NCBI GenBank assembly: GCA_012799645.1
Contig: JAAZKV010000018.1
Span: 1-41,518, forward strand
DNA: 41,518 nt
Direction: 5' to 3'
Source of the DNA: Candidatus Iainarchaeum sp.
GTDB taxonomy: Archaea > Iainarchaeota > Iainarchaeia > Iainarchaeales > JAAZKV01
The notes under the pieces were generated by a model. It was not told the DNA's origin. It searched no databases and worked only from the letters and a program-made list of their open reading frames with translations. The position numbers were made by a program, and so were the translations under genes. This document shows positions 33,935 to 41,518 of this stretch, piece by piece; within the stretch, counting starts at the first letter, position 1; each line of letters begins with the position of its first letter.

Positions 33935-34678
33935 TTATTTTTTCACAAAGTTTGATTTTACTTTTGACATTATTTCTTCTATTTTGGTTGATGGAACTAT
34001 TCTTGTTCCTTTTGAATCTATAATTATCATACTGATTGATTTTCCACCACTGTATATATCCCTGTTTTTTGATGCGATTATTGCTTTTATTGCTAGTGTT
34101 GTTGCTTCTTCTTCTTTCATGTTTGGTTTGAACTCTGTGTCAAGTGTGGTTATTGCGAATGTTGTTCCTGATCCTGTTACTGCGTATTTTGTTTTTGGAG
34201 AGATGCACCCGTATGGTGTTAGTTCGTATAATTCAGGTTTTGAATTTATTCCCCCGATTATTGGCGCAAAAATGAACGGATAGTATCTGTTCCCATTTAG
34301 CACATTTGATAGTAGTGTTGTTACTGCTTTTGGTGTTATTTTTGTTTCTCTTTCTATTTCGTATAAATTTGCTTGTGCTCTTAAAAATCTTATAATTGCT
34401 AGTGAATCTCCCACCGCTCCTGATATTGTCAGTGATACTTTGTCAGTAATGTTGTATATTTTTTGTGCATCATCATCAGCAGCCATGTGCCCCATTGTTG
34501 CTTGTTGATCCGCTGCCAGCACTATGAAATCTTTTCCAATTATTCCCACTGTTGTTGTTCCTGTTTTTTTTTCTTCCGCCATTGCAGTGGTATTCACTGG
34601 CCCGTTCGGGGTTTTGAATTGCACTCTTTCACTTATTAGACTTATTGGCAATCCTTCTACTTCATTATAATAACTCAT
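33935..34678 (-). CDS. psmB: Proteasome beta subunit
   Basis: Catalytic subunit of the archaeal 20S proteasome. The mature N-terminus is Thr41 in TGTTTVGI, so the propeptide has 40 residues. A conserved Asp and Lys pair follows (LAADQQATM and DAQKIYN), then TGSGTTFA and the SGGKSISM region. The ATG at 34678 is the fourth codon of the open frame. The dyad ACCTTTTTAAAGGT lies about 50 nt upstream and may contain its TATA box. Confidence 0.95.
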   Translation of the reverse strand: MSYYNEVEGLPISLISERVQFKTPNGPVNTTAMAEEKKTGTTTVGIIGKDFIVLAADQQATMGHMAADDDAQKIYNITDKVSLTISGAVGDSLAIIRFLRAQANLYEIERETKITPKAVTTLLSNVLNGNRYYPFIFAPIIGGINSKPELYELTPYGCISPKTKYAVTGSGTTFAITTLDTEFKPNMKEEEATTLAIKAIIASKNRDIYSGGKSISMIIIDSKGTRIVPSTKIEEIMSKVKSNFVKK

Positions 34679-34726
34679 AATAATCAATTTCTTCGAAAAG
34701 TAGTAATAATTATTTCATTCACTGAA

Positions 34727-34740
34727 ACCTTTAAAAAGGT
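34727..34740. promoter_or_regulatory. Palindrome ACCTTTAAAAAGGT upstream of psmB
   Basis: A perfect 6-bp dyad with a 2-bp centre that includes a TATA-like core. The same element, followed by a similar ATT-rich extension, occurs at 35714-35727, which suggests a shared regulator. Confidence 0.45.
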
Positions 34741-34805
34741 ATTTAATTCGGAGGAATTTTTATCTCCCCACGCAATTATTTGTGTTTTGTTCTTGTTTAT
34801 TTTTT

Positions 34806-35558
34806 TTATTCTTTTTTTTCGGTTGTTGTTTCTTTTTGTTTTTTGGTTTCTTTTTCAGTTTCTGTTTTTTTGGTTTCTATTAGTTCTTTGAATTCTACTT
34901 CTACTCCTAGTTCTTTTCCTAGTCGTGTAATTGAAGTGTTTATTTTTTCCAAGTTTTTTAGAACTTCTTTTGTTAGTTGGATTGTTAGTTTGTTTTCTTT
35001 TATTTCTTTTTTTACTCCTGGCACGAATGAGTAGTATTTTTCATAAATTGTTTCTGCTATTTCTTTTTTGTTAGTGATTTCGTTTTCTACTTTTATTTCG
35101 TATTCTATTTCTCTTCCTGCTAGTGCGTGGTTAAAATCTACTCTTACTCTTCCTCCACTTACACTTTGCACTCTTCCGTAAGCGTTTCCCACACTAATAA
35201 CTAATCCTGGTATTGGATTAATTTTTTGGTCGTGGAATATTTTTAGTGGAGTGATTCTCACTAAATCACTTTTTCTTTCACCGAATGCTTCTTTTGGACT
35301 CATTTTTACTTTTCTTGTTTCTCCCACTTTCATTGTGAGTAGTTCTTTTTCAATTAAAGGCAATAGTTCGTTTTCTCCTGTTATTACGCTTAGCGGTCCG
35401 TAGTTTCTTTTAGAATCAAACATGTTGTTTTGTTTAGCAACTTCAGCACTTGTAGTGTCAAAGATTCTTCCTTCTAATAGTTCTTTTCCGTTGAATGTTA
35501 CTTTGAGTACTCTTTTGTTTTCTTTTGTTTTTGTTTCAACAGATTTTTCTTCACCCAT
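34806..35558 (-). CDS. FKBP/SlyD-type peptidyl-prolyl isomerase
   Basis: A 250-residue folding catalyst and chaperone. The FKBP fold is split by an IF domain as in SlyD (YGPLSVITGENELLPLIEK, KMSPKEAFGERKSDL, then VRVDFNHALAGREIEYEIKV). The C-terminus has an extra domain and a Lys/Thr/Glu-rich tail. No signal peptide is seen. The ATG at 35558 follows GGGTGAAAATA. It lies in the same direction as psmB, with 127 bp between them, so protein-quality genes are grouped here. Confidence 0.92.
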   Translation of the reverse strand: MGEEKSVETKTKENKRVLKVTFNGKELLEGRIFDTTSAEVAKQNNMFDSKRNYGPLSVITGENELLPLIEKELLTMKVGETRKVKMSPKEAFGERKSDLVRITPLKIFHDQKINPIPGLVISVGNAYGRVQSVSGGRVRVDFNHALAGREIEYEIKVENEITNKKEIAETIYEKYYSFVPGVKKEIKENKLTIQLTKEVLKNLEKINTSITRLGKELGVEVEFKELIETKKTETEKETKKQKETTTEKKE

Positions 35559-35610
35559 TATTTTCACCCAATTACATTATCCACTAAATTATTCACCAAA
35601 TATAATTATA

Positions 35611-35700
35611 ATTTAATCAATAATAATTTAACCAACAACTTACTTAACAACAATTTAACCAACAACAATTTAACCAACAACAATTTAACTAATAATAAAC
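35611..35700. repeat. 15-bp tandem repeat upstream of the FKBP gene
   Basis: Four to five units based on AACCAACAACAATTT lie in the divergent gap between the FKBP gene and the membrane-anchored protein. Confidence 0.6.
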
Positions 35701-35713
35701 TCATAATTTGAGA

Positions 35714-35727
35714 ACCTTTTTAAAGGT
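35714..35727. promoter_or_regulatory. Palindrome ACCTTTTTAAAGGT in a divergent gap
   Basis: This is the second copy of the dyad found upstream of psmB. It lies between the divergent FKBP and membrane-anchored-protein genes and is followed by ATT-rich sequence similar to that at the first copy. Confidence 0.45.
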
Positions 35728-35843
35728 ATTATACTCGATTTAATTACAAGAAATAAATAGAAATAAATAAGAAATATAATATAACAATAACATAACAAGT
35801 TAGAATTGAGCATGGGTTTGAATTAATTTTTGTAGCGATTTTT

Positions 35844-37139
35844 ATGAATAATAATGATTTAGTAAAGTATTTGGGGATTTTGATAGCGTTAGTAATGCTT
35901 GTTTCTTTTATTGGTTTTGGTTTGCTTTATGGGAATAACATTAATACTTCCGCAATTGATACTAGTACTGAACAGTTAGTTGATAATAAGGAAGAATTTT
36001 CTTACAATATTTCTTTTGATACGAGTGCATTGAGTGAGATTAATGCGCTTCGATTGGTTGCTTCTACTACTTCTATAGATAAGGACGAGATTGATTCTCT
36101 TGTTTCTAAAGTTAGTGGGGTTAGTAGGGTTTCTTCTAGATTAACCAAGCTCGCTGATTTTGAAGGATGGTTTTATTATGCTGAAGTTTATTTAAAAAAA
36201 GGAGTTGACTCTTCAATAGTTGCTGAAAATATTTTGGCAATTGATTTGTTTTCTAAAGATCCCAGTGAAAGTCAAGTAGTAAAGTATATGACTATTAGTG
36301 CTCCGGCTAGCGTGAAATTGTTTAATCCTGATTCTAATATTTCCAGGGATTATAATTTTGAGTCAACCACTGTTAGTGCTTTAGTTGATTTGGCTACTTT
36401 GCCCGGCGACAAAATTTCTGTAACAGGAACAATTAAGTTAATTGGAAAAACCATTACTGGTCTTGAATTAATTGAAGAAAGTAATTCAACCAACACTCCA
36501 ACTAATTACACAGTGAAACAGAAATTAGTTTTAAGCGAACTTGAAGAGGATATAATGTTTGAAGGGGAGAGAGAGGCTAGTAGTTATTTAAGTCAAGAGG
36601 ATTTGAAGAAAGAAATTAATTTACTTGATGAGAATGCAAGTGTTTTTGTTTATTCATTTTATAACAAAATAAACATTGAAACAAATAGTGAAGTTAGTGA
36701 GGATTTGGTTTCAAAATTAGAGAATGTTAGTGGAATTAATTCTGTAACCACTGAGGATAAAAAAAATATTGTTGTTGATTTTAACAACGAACTAGTTTCT
36801 GAAATTTATCCAAAAATTAAATCACTAGTAGAACAAGAGGATTTTTCTAGCAAGATTGTTTTACCAAAAGAAATGGCGTATGGAACAACCATTATTTCAA
36901 AGAGCACTGATATTCAAGAAATATTAGTGCAGAAAGGTTTTTCTCCAATATTTGTTCAGAGTGCAAATTTCTTTTTAGACAAAATAACTATTCCTGAACT
37001 TGGCGAAGAGTTTGATTTTAATTCTAGTTTCCCTGCAAGAATAAAAACAAACCACAAAGTGGGAGAAGAAGTGGAATTAACTTTAACTATTTCTATTCAA
37101 AGAGGAAAAATTATTCAAATCACAGGAATTGAAGAATAA
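35844..37139 (+). CDS. Membrane-anchored extracellular protein, function unknown
   Basis: Not recognised. The 431-residue product has one N-terminal hydrophobic helix (about residues 9-30) that should anchor it, with the rest outside. The ectodomain is rich in Ser, Asn and Asp and contains two ferredoxin-like segments (around LRLVASTTSIDKDEIDSLV and NKINIETNSEVSEDLVSKL), each a strand, then helix, then VSGV/VSGI turn. An internal repeat of such domains is possible. It is divergent from the FKBP gene. ATG preceded by GCGATTTTT. Confidence 0.65.
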   Translation: MNNNDLVKYLGILIALVMLVSFIGFGLLYGNNINTSAIDTSTEQLVDNKEEFSYNISFDTSALSEINALRLVASTTSIDKDEIDSLVSKVSGVSRVSSRLTKLADFEGWFYYAEVYLKKGVDSSIVAENILAIDLFSKDPSESQVVKYMTISAPASVKLFNPDSNISRDYNFESTTVSALVDLATLPGDKISVTGTIKLIGKTITGLELIEESNSTNTPTNYTVKQKLVLSELEEDIMFEGEREASSYLSQEDLKKEINLLDENASVFVYSFYNKINIETNSEVSEDLVSKLENVSGINSVTTEDKKNIVVDFNNELVSEIYPKIKSLVEQEDFSSKIVLPKEMAYGTTIISKSTDIQEILVQKGFSPIFVQSANFFLDKITIPELGEEFDFNSSFPARIKTNHKVGEEVELTLTISIQRGKIIQITGIEE

Positions 37140-37142
37140 AAT

Positions 37143-37210
37143 AAATTAAATTTATTCCTAAATTAAATATATTTCCAAATTGAATACATTTCTAAATCAA
37201 ATTTTATTCA
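37143..37210. repeat. 17-bp tandem repeat after a stop codon
   Basis: Four units of the AAATTAAATATATTTCC type, exactly 17 bp apart (37143, 37160, 37177, 37194), start just after the stop codon of the membrane-anchored protein. Confidence 0.65.
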
Positions 37211-37263
37211 AAAGAACAATTCGCAAGTTTATTATTCCAATTATTTATTATTTCAATTATTTA

Positions 37264-37590
37264 TTATTTCAATTTCAGTATTGCTTCTGCAATATCTCCT
37301 TTTGTTTCTTCTAGTGCTTTTTTTGCTTCTTCTTTTGTTTTTCCTGTTTGGTCACTAACCATATCAATATCTTCTTGTGGAATATTTTCTTCTTCGGTTG
37401 CTTCTCCAATTAGAGTGTAAGTTTTTTTTCCTTGCATTGTCATTGCTTGGATTTGTGGATTATCAAAAATTAGTTTTTTTCCATTCTCTAGTTCAAACAC
37501 TACTTTTTGTGCTTTTATTTCATCAACTTTTATTCCCATTTGTTTCATCATTTGCGCCATTTGTCTTGGATTTACTCCTCCAGGAAACAT
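37264..37590 (-). CDS. nac: Nascent polypeptide-associated complex protein (alpha-NAC)
   Basis: Ribosome-bound chaperone of 108 residues. The N-terminal MFPGGVNPRQMAQMMKQMGI and the NAC core (VVFELENGKKLIF, IQAMTMQGKKTYTLIGEA) are followed by a C-terminal UBA domain (VSDQTGKTKEEAKKALEE...AILKLK). Archaeal NAC works as a homodimer. GAGGTGTAAATT before the ATG supports the start. Confidence 0.95.
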   Translation of the reverse strand: MFPGGVNPRQMAQMMKQMGIKVDEIKAQKVVFELENGKKLIFDNPQIQAMTMQGKKTYTLIGEATEEENIPQEDIDMVSDQTGKTKEEAKKALEETKGDIAEAILKLK

Positions 37591-37696
37591 AATTTACACC
37601 TCAATCTAAATAACAACAATATTTTTAATTATTTTTTATTTGAAAAGTCTTTTAAATTAAAAGTCCTAAGTTTATTGATGAAGTTTAGTGTTTTTT

Positions 37697-38338
37697 ATGA
37701 GTGAAGTTATTTCTGATATAAAATCTTTTGAAAAAAAATACAAAAAATTAAACAAATCTTCTCCAAGGTTTAATGCGATCAAAAAGTATTTTTCTATTGG
37801 TGGAGTAATTAAAACACACCCTTCAGACAAAGAGTGGCCAAAACTTGTTTACCCAACTAGTGTTGTTCTTGAATCAAAATTAAAAGAGGTTAGAGAGAAG
37901 AGAAAAATTTTTAATGAAAAATTAAGTTCTTGGAAAAAGACACACAAGAGTGCTTCTAATTATCACTTGACTAACCAAGTTTTGAAACTAAAAGAACCAC
38001 TTTATTGGAAACACATAGCAAAAATGGCTACTGATTCTGATTATAGAAAGGATGCGGAAACAGTAAAATTGCCTGCGCATTTAGTATCAGATAAAAAGTG
38101 GCAACCAATGGTGAAAATGTTTGTTAATGATTTGGATTATAGAAAGCAATTATCCGAAACAGTTAGGACAAGTGTTGTTTATAAGAAAGAAAAAAAAGTT
38201 GCAAAGTACGCTGATGAGTTAAAAAATTTTAGGATGGAAACTTCAAACAAACAAATAACTGATTTGGAGAAAAAAATTAACGAATTGAACGAAACAGAAA
38301 ATGCACTAAAAGAATTACAAGTTTGGGCAAAAGAATAA
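37697..38338 (+). CDS. Helical cytoplasmic protein, function unknown
   Basis: Not recognised. 213 residues, mostly charged helices, with a C-terminal coiled coil (about 175-210, NKQITDLEKKINELNETENALKEL). Two similar segments, KMATDSDYRKDAETVKLPAHL and KMFVNDLDYRKQLSETVRTSV, suggest an internal duplication of about 45 residues. The start is ATG at 37697 after GTGTTTTTT. The palindrome CTTTTAAATTAAAAG (about 37647-37661) upstream may hold box A. Confidence 0.6.
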   Translation: MSEVISDIKSFEKKYKKLNKSSPRFNAIKKYFSIGGVIKTHPSDKEWPKLVYPTSVVLESKLKEVREKRKIFNEKLSSWKKTHKSASNYHLTNQVLKLKEPLYWKHIAKMATDSDYRKDAETVKLPAHLVSDKKWQPMVKMFVNDLDYRKQLSETVRTSVVYKKEKKVAKYADELKNFRMETSNKQITDLEKKINELNETENALKELQVWAKE

Positions 38339-38561
38339 AACTAATTTTAAAAAACAAAAAATAATCAAAAAAATTTAAACTATTTAAAAAACACCAAAAC
38401 TAATTTCAAAAAAATAAAAGAATACAAAAAAAATATATCAATAAAAAAAACAAATAACAAAAAACATTTTTTCAAAAAAAAATAATTCTAAAAAATAATT
38501 CCTCTTGACCACCGGCATTGCACTCTCACAGCGTTTATAAACAAAAAAATACGCATACTAA

Positions 38562-38621
38562 TTAGAACCAAAAAGAGTCCAACTATAATTTGTTTTTTGG
38601 ACTCTGTTTAGTTGGTTCTAA
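38562..38621 (+). promoter_or_regulatory. Long two-part stem-loop in an mRNA leader
   Basis: The outer arms TTAGAACCA (38562-38570) and TGGTTCTAA (38613-38621) and the inner arms AGAGTCCAA (38574-38582) and TTGGACTCT (38597-38605) pair perfectly. The loop is 14 nt. A TATA box (GTTTATAA, about 38533-38540) puts the transcription start at or near the first arm. The last arm abuts AAGGAGG. The structure therefore occupies the entire leader and ends at the ribosome site. Confidence 0.7.
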
Positions 38622-38634
38622 AGGAGGAATTTTT

Positions 38635-38712
38635 ATGGTGGCATCAAGATTGTGTAGATTTGTTAGTGTTGAAGGGAGGCCAACACCAAATTTCTTTTAC
38701 ATAAAATTGTAA
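38635..38712 (+). CDS. 25-residue leader ORF
   Basis: MVASRLCRFVSVEGRPTPNF plus five residues, behind a near-perfect AAAGGAGGAATTTTT site, one of the strongest in the window. It lies between two leader hairpins and upstream of the PC4-like gene. It could be a small functional peptide or a leader peptide that controls the next gene. Confidence 0.45.
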   Translation: MVASRLCRFVSVEGRPTPNFFYIKL

Positions 38713-38758
38713 ATTAAAAAAATGTAAAAGAGAATTAGAAATAAAATTTTTATTGTTT

Positions 38759-38807
38759 GTTAGTTGGGGAAGAGTAAATAATCACCCAATTTTCTTCTCC
38801 CACTAAC
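38759..38807 (+). promoter_or_regulatory. Second leader stem-loop, upstream of the PC4-like gene
   Basis: Arms 38759-38773 and 38793-38807 pair over 15 positions with one mismatch and one G-U. The TTGGGG segment of the left arm could instead pair with CCCAA at 38785-38789 or with CTCCCAA at 38807-38813. Alternative folds near the ribosome site AAAGGAGG (38818-38825) are therefore possible. Confidence 0.55.
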
Positions 38808-38832
38808 TCCCAATAATAAAGGAGGAATAAGT

Positions 38833-39051
38833 ATGAAACCAGTGAAGAGTATAAAAGTAGGTTCAATCGAGGTTGCTGTGTGGGAGAACACTTCAAAGGA
38901 AGGGAATAAATTTTTCACAACAACTATGAATAGAAACTACAAAGATAAAGAGGAGTGGAAAAAAACAGATTCTTTAAGAGTGGATGATTTGCCTAAAGCA
39001 ATTTTAGCACTTAAAGAAGCTTACCACTTTGCTGCAATCAAAAGTGAATAA
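38833..39051 (+). CDS. Small PC4-like protein, possible ssDNA-binding
   Basis: A 72-residue protein: the strands SIKVGSIEVAVWENTS and NKFFTTTMNRNYKD, the segment DSLRVDDLPKAILALKEAYHFA, and a short tail. The strand, strand, strand, helix order and the LRVDDLPK helix start resemble small archaeal proteins with a PC4/transcriptional-coactivator-like fold, which bind single-stranded DNA. The assignment rests on pattern alone. An AAAGGAGGAATAAGT site and a structured leader precede the ATG. Confidence 0.6.
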   Translation: MKPVKSIKVGSIEVAVWENTSKEGNKFFTTTMNRNYKDKEEWKKTDSLRVDDLPKAILALKEAYHFAAIKSE

Positions 39052-39089
39052 AAAAAACTTCTCACCAAGTTTTTTGTGGAAAAATTATC

Positions 39090-39097
39090 TTTATAAT
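39090..39097 (+). promoter_or_regulatory. TATA box, leaderless start of Hel308
   Basis: TTTATAAT is centred 26-27 nt before the ATG at 39120 and no ribosome site is present. Confidence 0.6.
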
Positions 39098-39119
39098 TTA
39101 GAGCATTTATTTTAATTTT

Positions 39120-41258
39120 ATGAACCCTGAACACAATAATAAGGTTTTGGATAAAGTTCTTGAAGTTAATAAGTTCAAAGAATTCAATCCTATGCAAAAA
39201 AAGTGTTTGGATAAATTGAACAACAGTCTTGTTGTTTCTGCACCCACTGCTAGTGGTAAAACTATTGTTGCGGAATTATTTTTTCTTCAAAGTGTATTGA
39301 ATGAAAAAAAGAAAGTTGTTTACACTTGTCCTTTGCGTGCTCTTGCTAGTGAGCATTACAAGGATTTTAAAAAAAAATATCCAGAAATAAAATTTTCTCT
39401 CTCTACCGGAGATCTTGATTCTAGTAGTTCTTATTTAAAAAAATTTGATGTGATAATGACTACTTATGAAAAGCTTGCGAGTTTGTTAAGACACAAAGCA
39501 GAGTGGTTGGGGGATGTTGGTTGTGTTATTGTTGATGAAATTCATGAACTTGATTCTTCAAGGGGCCCAGTTCTCGAGATTGCTTTAACTCAACTTAGGA
39601 ATAGAAATAAGGCATTAAAAATTTTGGGTTTGAGTGCAACTATTCCTAATTCAAAAGAATTAGCAGAGTGGCTTAATGCAGAACTTGTAGAGAGTGATTT
39701 TCGCCCAACAAAATTAAGAGAGGGTGTAATGTTTGAAAACGAAATCACTTATCAGAATAAAAAAATCGAGAGTGTGGGTGATGTTGAAAAACTAATTGAG
39801 GATTTGATTAAAGAAAATAAACAAGCATTAGTTTTTTTGAATTCAAGAAAACGCGCAGAGGGTTTTGCTAAAAAAATTTCAAAAATTGTTTCAAAAAACT
39901 TGGAAGAAAAAAGTGTTCCAAAATTAGTTGAAGTATCAAATAAAACTCTTAATGTTCTTGAATCCCCAACAGAACAATGCTCCTCTCTTTCTGATTGTAT
40001 CAAACACGGGTGTGCTTTTCATCACGCAGGATTATTGAATGAACAAAGAGAAATAGTGGAGGATAATTTCAGGAGTGGAGAAATAAAAGTGCTTTGTTCA
40101 ACCACCACTCTTTCTGCGGGAATAAATTTACCCGCAGATTTAGTAATTATTCCTAGTGTTTATCGTTTTGAAAAATTTTCAATGGAACTAATTCCTGTTA
40201 GGGAATATAAACAGTGCGCTGGAAGAAGTGGTCGTCCAAAATTTTCTAGTGAAGGGAAAAGTGTAGTGCTTGCTTCCACTGATGAGCAAAAGGAATTAAT
40301 TTTTGAAAAATATGTGAATGGAGAGATAGAAAAAATTGAGTCAAAATTATCTTTGGTTCCAATTCTCCGCACCCATATTTTAGCACTAATTGCAACAAAT
40401 GATATTTATGATATTAAAAGTATAGAATTGTTTTTTGAAAAAACATTATACGCAAAACAATTTGGGGATTTTGGAGAACTGTTAGACATTGTTTTGGATA
40501 TTATTAGTGATTTAGAAAGGTTTGGTTTTGTTGAAAACAAAAATAACTTTTACACTTGCACTCCCATTGGTAAAAGAGTGAGTGATTTATTTTTAGACCC
40601 AAATAGTGCGTTTGATTTGATCACCGCGCTAAAAAGTAGAAAAACGTTTACAAACATTTCTTACCTTTATGCTTGGTGTAATTGTTTTGAATTTTCTCCA
40701 TTATTGAGTGTTCCAAAAAACCTTAAACCAATTATTTATGAAGAGTTTAGTGAAAGATTTATTGAATTGCCTTTTAGTGAAGAAAAATTACTTTTTGAAG
40801 AAGATTCTGTTGAAAAATATTTTTCGGCTTTAATGCTTGAATATTGGATTAAAGAAAAAAAAGAACAAGAATTGTTCAAAGAATATAATTTAGCTCCAGG
40901 AGTATTGTTTGGCAAAACCAGAATTATTGAGTGGTTAGCTTACAGCACTATTGAACTCTCAAAAATTTTAGGAATAGAAAAACACTTATTGCCGAGTAAT
41001 AAAGTAAGTAAGAGAGTAAAGTATGGAGTGAAAGAGGAACTTTTAGCTCTTGTTGAATTAAGAGGGGTTGGAAGAGTAAGAGCGAGAAAATTATTCAATT
41101 CAGGAATCAAAAAACCTAGTGAAATAAAATCAAATGTTGGCAAAGTTGAAGCACTTTTTGGAAAAAAAATAGCTGACACGATAATTAAACAATTAATTGT
41201 AAAAAATAATGCAAAAACAAAATTAAACGAAATAAAATCCACCCAAAAAAGCTTATAA
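39120..41258 (+). CDS. hel308: Hel308/Hjm Ski2-like DNA helicase
   Basis: A 712-residue 3'-5' helicase of stalled-fork repair. The Q-motif region FNPMQ is followed by Walker A APTASGKT (41-48), PLRALASEHY, the DEIH box in VIVDEIHELDSSRGP, SATIPN, and HHAGLL. The second RecA domain ends with EYKQCAGRSGRP. Winged-helix and ratchet domains follow, with a C-terminal helix-hairpin-helix domain (ELRGVGRVRARKLFNSGIK). Length and domain order are normal for the family. Confidence 0.95.
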   Translation: MNPEHNNKVLDKVLEVNKFKEFNPMQKKCLDKLNNSLVVSAPTASGKTIVAELFFLQSVLNEKKKVVYTCPLRALASEHYKDFKKKYPEIKFSLSTGDLDSSSSYLKKFDVIMTTYEKLASLLRHKAEWLGDVGCVIVDEIHELDSSRGPVLEIALTQLRNRNKALKILGLSATIPNSKELAEWLNAELVESDFRPTKLREGVMFENEITYQNKKIESVGDVEKLIEDLIKENKQALVFLNSRKRAEGFAKKISKIVSKNLEEKSVPKLVEVSNKTLNVLESPTEQCSSLSDCIKHGCAFHHAGLLNEQREIVEDNFRSGEIKVLCSTTTLSAGINLPADLVIIPSVYRFEKFSMELIPVREYKQCAGRSGRPKFSSEGKSVVLASTDEQKELIFEKYVNGEIEKIESKLSLVPILRTHILALIATNDIYDIKSIELFFEKTLYAKQFGDFGELLDIVLDIISDLERFGFVENKNNFYTCTPIGKRVSDLFLDPNSAFDLITALKSRKTFTNISYLYAWCNCFEFSPLLSVPKNLKPIIYEEFSERFIELPFSEEKLLFEEDSVEKYFSALMLEYWIKEKKEQELFKEYNLAPGVLFGKTRIIEWLAYSTIELSKILGIEKHLLPSNKVSKRVKYGVKEELLALVELRGVGRVRARKLFNSGIKKPSEIKSNVGKVEALFGKKIADTIIKQLIVKNNAKTKLNEIKSTQKSL

Positions 41259-41313
41259 ATTACATAAAACTATACTAGTTAGTAAAAATATTGGCTTTTT
41301 TGGAGAATTAGAG

Positions 41314-41518
41314 ATGTCAATTTTAGATTTTTTTAGAAATATTTACTACAATAGTGAAAATAAATGGTATGATTTTTTGGATAAAGTTGATAAAAAAATA
41401 CCAATTTACAAAATAATTGATCCAATAGACAAAATTATTCCAAGTTTTGTATTATTTTTACTTTTTATTTTATTTCTAATTATTATGCTTGGTTATTTGA
41501 TTAGAGTGTCCACCCCTT
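41314..41518 (+). CDS. Membrane protein, truncated by the window edge
   Basis: The first 68 codons of an open frame with no stop: MSILDFFRNIYYNSENKWYD at the start, a segment with KIPIYKIIDPIDKIIP, and a hydrophobic helix at about 44-63. GGAGAATTAGAG precedes the ATG. I recall proteins with this N-terminus from DPANN genomes, where the helix precedes a large outside domain. That is memory only, and the rest lies beyond the window. Confidence 0.6.
   Translation, partial: MSILDFFRNIYYNSENKWYDFLDKVDKKIPIYKIIDPIDKIIPSFVLFLLFILFLIIMLGYLIRVSTP

Noticed and set aside
34747-34800. GGAGGAATTTTTAT on the plus strand downstream of the psmB dyad, like the site at 38635
   Set aside because: The following codon is ATC rather than ATG, and the frame becomes Phe/Leu-rich antisense of the FKBP gene.

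Overview
The window looks like a stretch of a very AT-rich archaeal chromosome. The evidence is archaeal-type translation and transcription genes (aIF5B, aIF2-gamma, L24e, S6e, S24e, S27ae, Rpo7, Spt4), Kae1, the KH/beta-CASP nuclease aCPSF1, a proteasome beta subunit, alpha-NAC, Hel308 and an XPD-type helicase. Shine-Dalgarno sites of GGTGA type fit an archaeal 16S 3' end, and many genes have a TATA box about 27 nt before the start codon. Short genes, several lineage-specific proteins and a truncated membrane protein at the right edge suggest a DPANN lineage. I cannot name the lineage from sequence alone.

Region 1 (1-9334, plus strand) is a housekeeping block: L24e, NDK, a decayed NDK-like paralogue, aIF5B, S6e, aIF2-gamma, a PIN nuclease, Rpo7, Spt4, S24e, S27ae, a CPBP membrane protease and Kae1. 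The order from S6e/aIF2-gamma to S27ae/Kae1 follows a well-known archaeal gene neighbourhood, interrupted only by the protease. Oddities are an aIF2-gamma without its zinc knuckle but with a Lys-rich N-terminal extension, and a hairpin element flanked by a 34-bp direct repeat just before it.

Region 2 (9395-25599) is accessory. It holds a four-helix membrane protein, an APC permease, a large SF2 helicase, a YIP1-like membrane protein, an unexplained 1.1-kb gap, and a run of mostly single genes in alternating orientation. Many of these proteins begin with a strongly basic N-terminus: a kinase-like protein, a GNAT, a JAB-like protein and an HTH protein. A GIY-YIG protein, an HD hydrolase, a DEAD-box helicase and a second GNAT-like protein lie among them. 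A five-unit 10-bp repeat sits just upstream of the promoter of a tiny membrane protein.

Region 3 (25817-41518) mixes information-processing and protein-quality genes: Dus, an HxlR-type regulator with a dyad operator, XPD helicase, aCPSF1, proteasome beta, an FKBP/SlyD isomerase, alpha-NAC, a small PC4-like protein behind two structured leaders, and Hel308.

Three themes run across the window. First, genes use three start layouts: GGTGA sites inside operons, leaderless starts about 27 nt after the TATA box, and a short GTG-plus-T-tract leader. Second, many intergenic gaps are filled by imperfect 14-17-bp tandem repeats that usually begin at a stop codon. Third, transcript-sense spacers tend to be A-rich rather than U-rich. 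No rRNA, tRNA, CRISPR array, transposase or integrase was recognised.
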